Assembly: GCF_026914265.1 (NCBI RefSeq) | Contig: NC_069132.1 | Location: 31,862,932 to 31,926,931, forward strand | Reading direction: 5' to 3' | DNA from: Mya arenaria | Lineage: Eukaryota > Mollusca > Bivalvia > Myida > Myidae | DNA: 64,000 nucleotides | In this document: positions 48,245 to 59,500 of the stretch, piece after piece | Layout: each line of letters starts with the position of its first letter | Numbering within the stretch: position 1 is the first letter of the stretch | The notes under the pieces: generated by a model | What the model was told of the DNA's origin: nothing | The model's database searches: none | The model's input: only the letters and a program-made list of their open reading frames with translations | Made by a program: the position numbers and the translations under genes

Positions 48245-49453
48245 TAGCTATTGTGATCGCCCTGTGTCTGTCGTCGTCGTCCGTCGTCAACAATTTGACT
48301 GTTAACACTCTAGAGGTCACAATTTGGGCACTATCTTAATGAAACTTGGTCAGAATGTTACCCTCAAAATCTTGGATGAGTTCGATATTGGGTCATCTGG
48401 GGTTAAAAACTAGGTCACCAGGTCAAATTAAAGGAAAAGCGTGTTAACACTATAGAGATCACATTTATGACTGTATCTTAAGGAAACTTGGTCAGAATGT
48501 TAATATTAATACTCTCTAGGTCAAGTTCGATTCTGGGTCATGGCGGTCAAAAACTAGGTCACCAGGTCAAATTGAAGGAAAATCTTGTTAACACTCTAGA
48601 GGTCTCATTTATGACTGTATCTTCATGAAAGTTGGCCAGAATGTTTATATTAATAATCTTTAAGTCAAGTTTCAATCTCGGTCATGTGCGGTCAAAATTT
48701 AGGTCACCAGGTCAAATTAAAGGAAAAGCTTGTCAACACTCTAGAGGTCACATTTATAAAGGTTTCTGCATGAAAGTTTGTCAGAATGTTTACATAAATT
48801 ATCTCTATGTCAAGTTTAAAACTGGGTCATGTGCGGTCAAAAACTAGGTCATAAGGTCAAATGATAGGAAAAGCTTTTTAGCACTCTAGAGTTCACATTT
48901 ATTACTGTATCATCGGGAATCTTTGTCAGAATGTTTATATTGATTACCTTTAGGCCAAGTTCGAAATTGGGTCATGTGCAGTCAAAAACTAGGTCACCAG
49001 GTCAAATTTAAGAAAATGCTTGTTAACACTAGAGGTCAAATTTAAGGAAAACCTTGTTAACAATCTAGAGGTCACATTTATAAAAGTTTGTCAAAATGTT
49101 TATATTAATAATCTCTAAGTCAAGTTTAAATCTAGGTCATGTGCGGTCAAAATCTTGGTCATTAGGTCAAATCATAGGAAAAGCTTGTTAGCACTCTAGA
49201 GGTCACATTTATGACTGTATGTCCATGAAACTTAGTCAGAATGTTTATATTTATTAGCTCTAGACCAAGTTTGAATCTGGGTCATGTGCGGTCAAAAACT
49301 AGGTCACCAGGTCAAATAATAGGAAAAGTATTTTAACACTCTAGAGGCCATATGTATGACCATATGTTCATGGAACTTGATCAGAATGTTATTGTTGATG
49401 ATCATTATTGGATCAGGTGAGCGATTCAGGGCCTTCATGGCCCTCTTGTTTTC
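48245..49453 (+). mobile_element. 1.2-kb element built of 145-bp core repeats
   Basis: It starts with TTAGCTATTGTGATCGCCCT and a GTCGTCGTCGTCCGTCGTCA leader, and ends with GGTGAGCGATTCAGGG, an AGGGCC/GGCCCT hairpin (49428-49444) and CTCTTGTT. The body has about eight units: AACACTCTAGAGGTCACATT, GACTGTATCTTCATG, AAACTTGGTCAGAATGTT, a TTGGGTCATGTGCGGTCAA segment and ACTAGGTCACCAGGTCAAAT. The AGGTCA-NN-AGGTCA sites start at 48412, 48556, 48701, 48846, 48991, 49156 and 49301, so the period is 144-145 bp apart from one 165-bp step. No coding capacity; it lies between the convergent ends of CRIPT and RPAP1. Confidence 0.85.
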
Positions 49454-50127
49454 CATTATTTTTTATGAACAAATGTCTCTTTTTATCTAGTCAAGAGTGA
49501 CACATAAACAGGATGAGAAATACATTCTGGAAAAAAGTACTTTCAGATTCGCAATATAAATGATTAAGTATGAGAACATCAGTCTCAGTTTGATTGAGAC
49601 TGTTCATGGACGGCAATGGTAAGAGGAACAAGGACAATGTCTCCATAGCAGCCTCTTAAGCAGTATTCTATTGTCAAGAATCACAGATATTTAATGATCA
49701 TGAACAAAAATATACAAACTGGTGGTGGTGCGTAAACTAATTTATACTTGTTCTCGGGCCTTGCCCTTCGGCGAGTCCTCCGATAGTTTGTTAGTCATTA
49801 CATTTTTTTTTAGAAAGTGTACAGACAGAATGTAACGCTGGTTAGAGCTAACCTGGTTCTCTTACGTGCACCAGTGTATAGCACTGACTCCCATTTAACT
49901 TCCCTCACCGTAGACATTTAGTATTTTTTTAGTGGTGCGGCCAGGAATCGATCTTGCGACACTAGATCACGAATCCACCATGTAAATATAGACTGCACTG
50001 TGGACAAACTATTTATAGATGAATGACCACCATTACACTATCTTCTTGTCTTGAGGCAATACGTGTACATGAGTGTCTGTATATCAGTTTCAGTATAAAA
50101 AAGGAACAATCATTTTGCATCATCAGA
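49454..50127. other. Intergenic stretch between CRIPT side and RPAP1
   Basis: AT-rich; no gene or repeat that I can support. Confidence 0.45.
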
Positions 50128-50133
50128 TTTATT
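50128..50133 (-). promoter_or_regulatory. RPAP1: Candidate poly(A) signal of RPAP1
   Basis: TTTATT on the plus strand is AATAAA on the minus strand, about 260 bases past the RPAP1 stop codon. Confidence 0.5.
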
Positions 50134-50390
50134 TTCTAGAAATGGCAAACAAACAAAAAATGTACCGGTAAATATTACGTTTGATCAGACATTCTTTTAT
50201 AAAAACAAAAAAAACAATTATTTGACATTTTCATGGGTTTCATCCATTTTTTATGAAATCAAATGTACACGAATAAGGCTGTGTTACTTTTTTATGTCAT
50301 CTTTCGGTGATCAGTGCACTGACTTACAATAATAGATAACACAGAGGTTATTTAGATTTGTTTCACTGATCAAGCTGCGATTTTAAACCA

Positions 50391-50519
50391 TCAGGAATGT
50401 TGAGGTTTAAGTGAGTCTATGTATTTCTGTCGGATTGCTGGGAGTTCTGTATACAGTTCCATCCCAAATGGCTGAGTCAGGTCAGCATTCTTGTAATGTA
50501 CAAGGTGGTGGCTTAATTC
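50391..50519 (-). CDS. RPAP1: RPAP1 last coding exon (129 nt)
   Basis: Phase-0 start after acceptor GCATGTTTTACAG. It reads ELSHHLVHYKNADLTQPFG then MELYTELPAIRQKYIDSL, KPQHS and TGA (50391-50393). Confidence 0.96.
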   Translation of the reverse strand, partial: ELSHHLVHYKNADLTQPFGMELYTELPAIRQKYIDSLKPQHS

Positions 50520-53500
50520 CTGTAAAACATGCATACAAATAATATGTAAATCAATGTTTCAACTTATTGTAAAATTTGATCTATATAAATAGCAAATAAA
50601 TCTAAGAATTACCTTAGTGAGCAATTTTTTTATACCATTTTGGGATTTGAAATTAAATGTTGTACATGCAAAATTGCATCAGTGTTTATCATATGTAAAT
50701 GTATTTTTCTGTACAAGTGAAAAGGTCTGTTTTATAAAACCTGATGAAAAAAAAAAATATGTTGAAAACATAACCTCTCTAAGCCCTCTGCACTAAGCCG
50801 ATAGGAAATATATTCACCACGCCATAAACACAGCTGTCTGTATTAACAAGATACAATTAAGCATATGCAACAACACCTGACTGTCTTTCTCAATCGGTCA
50901 AATGCATAACTCGTGTATTTCACAATTGGTCATTTGGTTGTTAACTTATTATACTAAGAGACATGACGACCATAAACATTTTGACCAAGTTTGGAAAGTA
51001 TTTGATGAAAAATGAGCGGGTTATAAAGCAGACAAAGTAAATTTGATTAATTGTTGATTTAGGGCAATAACTCAAATTAATTACGAAAGCGATCAGGCTC
51101 ATTATGTTACTTGTTCAAGATATGCCTGAAAGTATAGTAACCAAGTTTGGTTAAGATTGCCTTTAAATACCGTAACCAAGTTTGCTGCCATGTTATGAAG
51201 TAGGCAAACTTAAGTAAATTTTTGTGTGAAATTGTGCCCATAAAAAGAGTAATATCTTGGAAAACGATTAGATGGAAAATGGTAAGAAAGCAAACAAAAA
51301 AAACTCACTCAAATTGGACAAAACAAGGGTACTGGAATGAACAGTGATTTGACTGTTATCAATTCTGTCTGAGATATGCCCCCAAAACATTGTGATCAAG
51401 TTTGGTAAACGTTGGAAGAAAAAAGTCAGGAATTACTAATGTTGCCCAACCATGATATAATGCCAATTACTTGTGACAAAGTGTTAAAATGAACTTTCTT
51501 TATTGATTTGCATTACTGTGTTCTACCTGATTGCTACATGTGAGGGCCTTTTCCATCATGGTAGCCTTAAGGTGCGTATGTTTCCCATCCTGTGTGTACA
51601 TGAACCTGTTAATGTGGTGTATCGCCACAAGATAGAGGACGGGGGACCAGGTGGGCCGCAATTTTCCGGAGTATACAGACTGGAAGTAGAGACGAACTAT
51701 CTCCACGCAGGTCTCTTCAGGGGAAAGGAAATCTTCCATGTCAAACAGCAGCTGGTAGAAATATAATTGTAATGAAGAGCAGACTAACGAAAATTCATAT
51801 GATACGAGTGTCATTCAATACGAAATCTATCAAGTTTTCTAGAAATGATAAAAAGGAGCCTTGGAAATTCGATGATCTACAGCGCTTAGTAGTCAATTCA
51901 TAAAACATCGCTTTATTGCTATTTTTTCAATGCTATTTATTTATGAGGTCACATAAATAGTTATCACACTTGTAAAACCACTAAAAGTACACTTAAAACT
52001 ATATAGTTATGTTATTTCATGATGGCAACAACATTTTGTGATATAACATCAAATAACAGATCAAGAAATACATTGCATATTACTGAATACTCATCAGCCA
52101 AACCATTTATATTCATGTGGGTCAGAAGAGACAATCTATTAAAATTATTTGCACAATTTTTTTTAGGTGTGTAAGCTCTTTCATTTGTGCACACATTAGA
52201 CCTTACCTCGTTTAAAGGTAGTGAAAGGGTGCGGAGAATTCCGGTATATTCTGTCCATATGGCTCTCCGATACTTGAGGTCGTGTTTCTGCTGTACAGGA
52301 ATCAACAGGAAGCAGGCAAACAACGAGTCACCAAATGACACTGCCTCAAACTGCTCTAGTAGCGCTACATACCTGAAAATATGTTGTGGATCCATGTTTG
52401 ATACACCATGTGACATCTTCGATTTTTTACTTTTCTCTTATGAATAAGCATTCTCAAAGCAGAGTTTAATTTCTGAGGAAAAAATGTGTTTTTTAAACTT
52501 GTGTCCCTTTGTCCCTAAATGGTCATTATTTGGCAATCTACTTATTAATGATAAGCCACACTGATATAGACCCACTGTGAATGTAAACTTGAGACCTATG
52601 ATATGAATATGGCTTTAAGGATTGAAAGTGACACTTTTGACAAATGAAACAACAGTGCCTTGCGGAGCAAACGCTTATGCTCGCCTGTTGTTTTTATTCG
52701 ATCAAAGGCCATAACTCAACAATTAATGTCAAAATATGGACCTTGCTGCACATATGTGTATTACCTCCAATAATTTATTTATTTAATAACTTGAACAGTC
52801 TTTGAGTTCTGGCCAAGGTTCAAGTTTGTGCACAGGGATGCTGATGACAACACTTACACTATGACAGTACCTGGACTTTTTTCTTTGAAAAACAGACACG
52901 GTAATAAGTGAATACTTTTGCATATAGATATATCAAACAGATTCAAGATCATACAGATCATAGAATGAGGGTAAGCCAGGAATAGGCAGTTCCAAGTCCA
53001 GTCTTCGCATGTTTGCTGGGGTTGAGAGTAGACGCAGTAACCCCTCCATGTAACAGTGGACAGTTCGGTCCAGGAACATGTCATTACCTGAAATATATTT
53101 ACATGTTGAATTCATGTAATCTGATTCCCAGTGACCCTTTCAGTATTGTTTCATAACCAACATAGTGCAGATTGTTCAGAACTTCGTAAAAGTTAACAAT
53201 GTGATAACAACATTGTTGTTGTCTTTTAAACGTGAACTATTTGATGATCAGCTAATAGATTTTGATAAAAAAAAGTACAGCTGAAACAGTTGCCTCAAAT
53301 CTTATTAGAAATACTGCAGATCACAAATGTATCTATTAAACTTCAAGAACAGTAAAGATTTGAAATGGTAACAACTTTGTTAACTTAAACAAAGTTCTGA
53401 ACAATCGACCTATAGACTTTTATCATTTTTTACTCAGTCTTTATTTGATAAACTAATCTATTGCATACCTGTCAGAAAGACACACATGATTCGGGAAATT

Positions 53501-56500
53501 TTCAGCGTGATGGGCACATTTTCCAGTCTGGCTGTGCGGTTACACTCCAGCAAAAACACCCAGCGTAGAACGTTACGAACCATGTCCAGCTGGCATGCTG
53601 ATAAGGCATTCTGGACCTCAAGACCTCTGCAAAACATACAAACATATATATATCTTTGTTGGCCCATCATACCAGAAAACGTTACGATGAAAAGTTGTCA
53701 AGTAAAGACTATTTCTAAGATATAGTGCAATCATTTTCTTTTGAATATGTGGTTTTTAAAGCAACTTAAATATCATTTTAAATTAATTTATTTGTGACTC
53801 ATAATACTCAAAGTTTAACAGCATTGATTTCTTTATCGTTGTCAATTTAAGACTCAAAAAGTCCACAGTTGTATTCAAGATTCTGGAAATCTTAAATTAC
53901 TTTAACGATATAAACTAATGTATTAAAGGATAAGAAAAAAATAACCTGCAATTAAATGAAACAGGCTGTATAAAATCTATCAAAAATTTATATGCAATAA
54001 CGTCATTTCTTTTATAAGTCAAGAACACCATGACTTACATGGTAGAACTCTGGTTGTATAGTTCAATGAGGGGCATGTAGACCCAGTCTATATACCCATG
54101 ACTTACACGGTGGAATACTGGTTGTATAGTTCTATGAGGGGCATGTAGACCCAGTCTTTATACCCATGACTTACACAGTGGAATACTGGTTGTATAGTTC
54201 TATGAGGGGCATGTAGACCCAGTCTTGGGGCATGAGGCTTTCTCCAATACTGCTGGTGTAGCAAGTCAGTGTCTCTATGTTTCCTTGAAAGAAGTGGCTC
54301 CTGTAAACCAAGGTAGAATATTAACAGTCTTGATACTGGTTTGAAAATTATTCATGTCACAAATCAAATGAGTTTACAATAGTTTTTGACTTTGAAGTCT
54401 TGGGACACTTTTCTTTTATATTGCACCACACTTGAAGTACAGCAAGGGGAGATATCTTGGGGCAATTTTTTACCAAAAATAGTCATGAATAAGATATGCA
54501 TGAATTTAATAAGTATATGGCATGTTTCACTGTTCTGAAAAGTGAACTATCTAGGTATTTGAACACATATTATACAGTAAATTGCAAACTGAATCTTCAC
54601 TTTACCCACCTCGATTTCATCACAGCACCCTCCATGTCAGCAAACGCTTCCATGTACGAGGCCCTAACAGAGGGTAGGCAGGAACAGGCTTCCTCACTGA
54701 GTCGGGCAGAAGTCAACTGGGCCTCATCCTTGGACACCACATGTAGACATGTGGACGGCTGATCAGACACACTCATATCCTTCAGGCCACTGGCTGCTAT
54801 TTCCTCGCTGCTTCTCCTGTACAAATGTTAATTTACAGTATGTTATTTAATGCTGTTTTATCCACTGAAGGGTATCTACTCGAAGAAAAAGTTAGTGAGA
54901 GAGGCAATTCGGTGTTTGATTTGCAGACCCAAGATTCTGTTGCCCCATTTGAGTATTAGCACACCTATAATTATGTTTTGGGGGCCAACTTACCAAAGCA
55001 GATTAAAATATATAAATATATGAAAGAAAATAGTGCATACTTGTTTGTTTTGTAAAAGCTGAATGATTTTATATGCATGTTATGGGAAACCACAATCAAC
55101 ATGGCAAAACCCAAATAAAATTCAACCACACAAACTTTTTTTACCATATAATGATTGCAAGTATTTGCCTCATATTACTGCGTTAAAAAGAAAAGCTCTT
55201 TGAACTAAAATCTAAAAGAAAAGTAAACATAGCCCACTTATCATATGTTTCATGTAGTGACCAAAAGGTACAGAAAAATACATACTTGCAAAGTTGCTGT
55301 GAGAAAGTTACAGTTGAAAGTAAGTCATGTATGAGGTATTCATCTCCATACTGTAGACTGGTTATGAGAGTCAGAGACAGGTGATGTAGAACCAGTCTGT
55401 CAAAACTGACAAAATCCTCTGACGTCAACTGAAATAGGAGGATAACATGCAAGTTAAAAAATCAAATTATTTCATTGGTACACACAACTTATAATGGTGG
55501 TTTTATTTTTCATATCAAAAATCTTCAACTGAGATATATAAAACAAGAGCTGTCGTAAGACAGCGCGCTCGACTACGCTGCTTTGACTTAGAAGTGAATA
55601 CAATAAAGATGTAATATGTGCCTGTCAAAAGCAATAAAACAGTCAAATTAAAAAGTGAACAAGAATTGCGATGTGACAAAACCAGGTTTTTAATGATTGG
55701 CAAAAGAGATTCAGTGTCAACTGCTTTCTTCTATTTTTTATAACAGTGACCTTGATCCTGAGGGCCCCAAACACAATCCCATGAAAATCTTCCATAAACT
55801 CTTCCTACATATCAAGTTTGGTCACAGTATGTCAACCATAACTGAAACAGTAATCTAATTTTAGTAACAGTGACCTTGACCCTAGGGGGCCAAAAGGCAA
55901 TCCATGAAAGCTCTGCATAAACTTGTCCTATATACCAAGTTTGGTCACACAATATCAACCCTTACTTGAGTTATTCAGTACTAACCATATTTCTTTTTTT
56001 AGCAATAGTGACCTAGACCTAGACCATAGCTCTCGGGGCCCAAAACACAATCTCAGGAAAGGTCTCTATAAACTCTTCCTATATACCAAGTTTGGTCACA
56101 ATATGTAAATCCTTATTTAAGTTATTCAATACCAACCCTTTTTCTATTAATAGAAACCTTGACCTTAATAGTACGGGCCTCAAACCATTCCCATAAAAGG
56201 CCTCCATAAACTCTTCGTATATACCAAGTTTGGTCTCTTGATGTCAAACCTAGCTAAAATTATTCGATACATCAGGTGACTTTAATGCTGCCCTCCCACC
56301 AGCCCGCCCGAACAATGATGCAAGTCATTCAAATAACTGGTTTTCCCTTTATGAAAATGTGGTTAAGAATATAAAAATGTGCCATAACTTGTATTAAGGA
56401 TAATATGGAGTTATGTAACCTCATTGTGTGATGGTCCTGAACAACTGTGTGAAGTATTAAGTCAATTGAATGAAGGGTATAAAAGTTATTAATAAATATC

Positions 56501-59500
56501 CCAAGTTCCATAGTCAATCAGGGGCCATAATTTGTATAATATGGAGTTATCTAACCTCATCATGTGATGGCCCTGAACAACTGTGTGAAGTATAAAGTCA
56601 ATCGAATGAAGGGTATTGGACTTAGAAGTGAAAATCCCAACTTGCCCTAAAATTTTAACTGGACGCCGATGGCGACGGCGACGCCGACGCTTGGGCTAGT
56701 AGTATAGCCCTCCTTATTCTTCAAATGGTCGAGCTAAAAAATTTAAAACCATAAACATTTATACTGATACATTTTAAAGGTGTGCAAACTTGATATACAC
56801 TGCATATCTATACTGGAACTTACCAGCAACATGTTGATTTTAATGAAGAAGTAGAGTAGGTGAGTCTCAAACTTGGTGAAGTAGCTCGGTGCCGCTGACC
56901 CTGACTGCACAATCTTTCTTGCATAGGACCACATGTCTGGACACTGGATAACACTAGCCACACTCACCTGAAAGTAGTATGATATTTTTTCATCTACCCA
57001 ACAACAACTACAAAACCATGCCATTTGTTTAAGCCTGATACAATACATATTCAGTTCTATAAAAAAAAATTGATAGAAGAAATTTTACAGATATCGTAGT
57101 AACATTTTCATCAGGCCATATATTGTGTGGTAAGAGTTTTATCTTGTTCAAAAACAAGAAGGGTAGGTAGTTTTTTATCATATAAGGCTCTATGTAAGAA
57201 CATCATTGTGGAGTGGTGTTATCTTAATCTTTAGCATAAAGCTTTTTAGGTTTTTAAACTACATATTAAAAAATACACTAAAAGAACGCTTCTCAAAAAA
57301 GATTTAAGCAACAAGATTAAAATCAGTAGGCATGGTAGGGTCGGGTAACCCGAATCAAAATCAAAATGTTTAGGCCTCAACAGCATGGTAGTCTGACAAA
57401 GTTCACAACTCCATTCTTAATTGTACTTGTTAAGTGTTCTTCCTAATCTTATACACAAAATATGAGAAATCAAACCTACCCCAGAGCCTGATTTCAGCAG
57501 CCCTTTGTGTATTTTGGGAAAATGATACAGTAGTCTGTAGAGAGCCACTATGAAGCCAATGGTTGTGTGTAGCCTCACTGTTGGTACTAAATGTTCCTCC
57601 TCCACTGAAGAGTTCCAATAATCAGGGAGACAGCTGCTCATTTCTGAGCTAGGCTTGAGGTGTTGAACAATGTTTGAGTATGCACTAGAAGACAGAAAAC
57701 ACCCAAGTGATAACATTACATACAAATCTAAGCTGTAATAACGTGACTTCATATTACACTTTCTATTTCATACCTACACAGAGTTTTGTTCATAAGGTTT
57801 TTAAAGTTATGGTCAACAATATTTTATTATTTTACAATGCCTAGATGTAACACACTGATAATATTCACATTTGCCTAATCCTTTGTATAAATAAAACTTT
57901 ACTTTCATATTGTATAACGCACCTGGAGTATGACATCATTGTTTATTTCAATATTTAGCTCTGATTGGATTAGCGTGACTTCATTTAACCAATGATACAC
58001 AATGTAACAAAAACCAGCTATTCCTTTATACAAGCATATGTTGTCGGTTACATTTCTTTAAGAACAAATACTCAATTGCATAACATACTGCTAATTTTTA
58101 ATCATAATGAATCTTTTTTTTTAAATGTAAATATAAGTATTGATCACACGTCGTGCATTTATTCTGTATGAACGCAGAAGGGCAAGCAATCAAATGACAA
58201 AGAAGTGCTAGGGGGCTTCATGGAATTTGTTTGCTTGCCCTACTGCCTTAATACAGCATAAACGCACAAAAAATGTGATCATTACTTAAAAACAACACAA
58301 ACATTATATTACAAAACTGTGACTAAACTTTTTCAACACAAGGAAGCTAAAAATAACACTGTAAAAACTTCATGTTGATAACAAAAAGACATGTTTTATA
58401 CCTCCTTTTGTAGCACATATTTGGCATAAGAATATTTCTTTTAATAGAAGAAGAATCTTGTATTAACCTGATATGGGTTCTGATATACTGCAGTCCAATG
58501 GAGTTCCAGTGTTGAATGACAAAAGAGAAGATTTTCTCCATTTCCTGTAGGCAGTTGATCAAGTCCCCCTCATGTAACTAATCACAGACATAAAAGAAAC
58601 AATCAAAAAAGTCTCGTTACTAAAATATGAACCAGACAATCAAAACATTTTTTAAAGGAAAACACACACTTTGAAATTATTCATTTTATTAGCCTCATAC
58701 ATTTCAAAGGTTACTCCGAAAATTTGAGGGCATCCAATATAGTAAGTTTAAACAGTCACAAAAAAGCATGTTTGTAACAAGATCACAATTGTGTAGATTT
58801 TTGATGAGTGTCTTTTTCAGGAAAATTTTACATTTGATCATAAAGCATTTCAATTGACATTGCGATACAGTCAGTGACTTCATTAGCACTGAATTTACTG
58901 ACAAGCTTCATCCCGTCAGCTTGCGGGATGAAACAAGTAACAAATTTGTATGTACCTGGTTTTGTGCACAAATGAAGTATGTGGTCAGGAAATTCAGACA
59001 AGACTGACAGAGCTGTAGGCTTGGCTTCTGAAATATAGGGAATTTAGTCAAATTATAAAGATAAGAATGTAGTGTAATAAACAAGCACAACATTGGATTC
59101 TAAATTTAGTCAAATAAAACATACAGCCATAATGTGTACCGATGAATAACTAGAGCTCCATTAATCGAATGTGTCACCTGTCAGGAGTATTAACAACCCC
59201 CATGACCTTGACCTTTTACCTACTGAACACACAATCAACAGGGGTCAAGTACTGACCATGACCAATGTGTGTACCAAGTTGAAAAGTCTACATGTCAATT
59301 AAAAGTTATGGATCCAAAACAGAAGAGTGAAGCTGCAGACTCCGATACTGATCAAAGTAATCCCTTTGTGTCTGCCATGCATTGCAAGGACACAAAAACA
59401 AAATCATTGAATGTGGAATTCAACAACACTGGTCTCTTTTTCAAAATAAGGGCATACATTTAACTTTAGTGCTTATTACAATGTTGCAGATGACTACATA

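Noticed and set aside
52922..52954. Longer version of the RPAP1 exon ending in DLYDLES with a GTTTGA donor
   Set aside because: The GTATGA donor at 52954 joins in phase to the next exon and restores the family sequence SFYDLYVALLEQ; the longer form does not.
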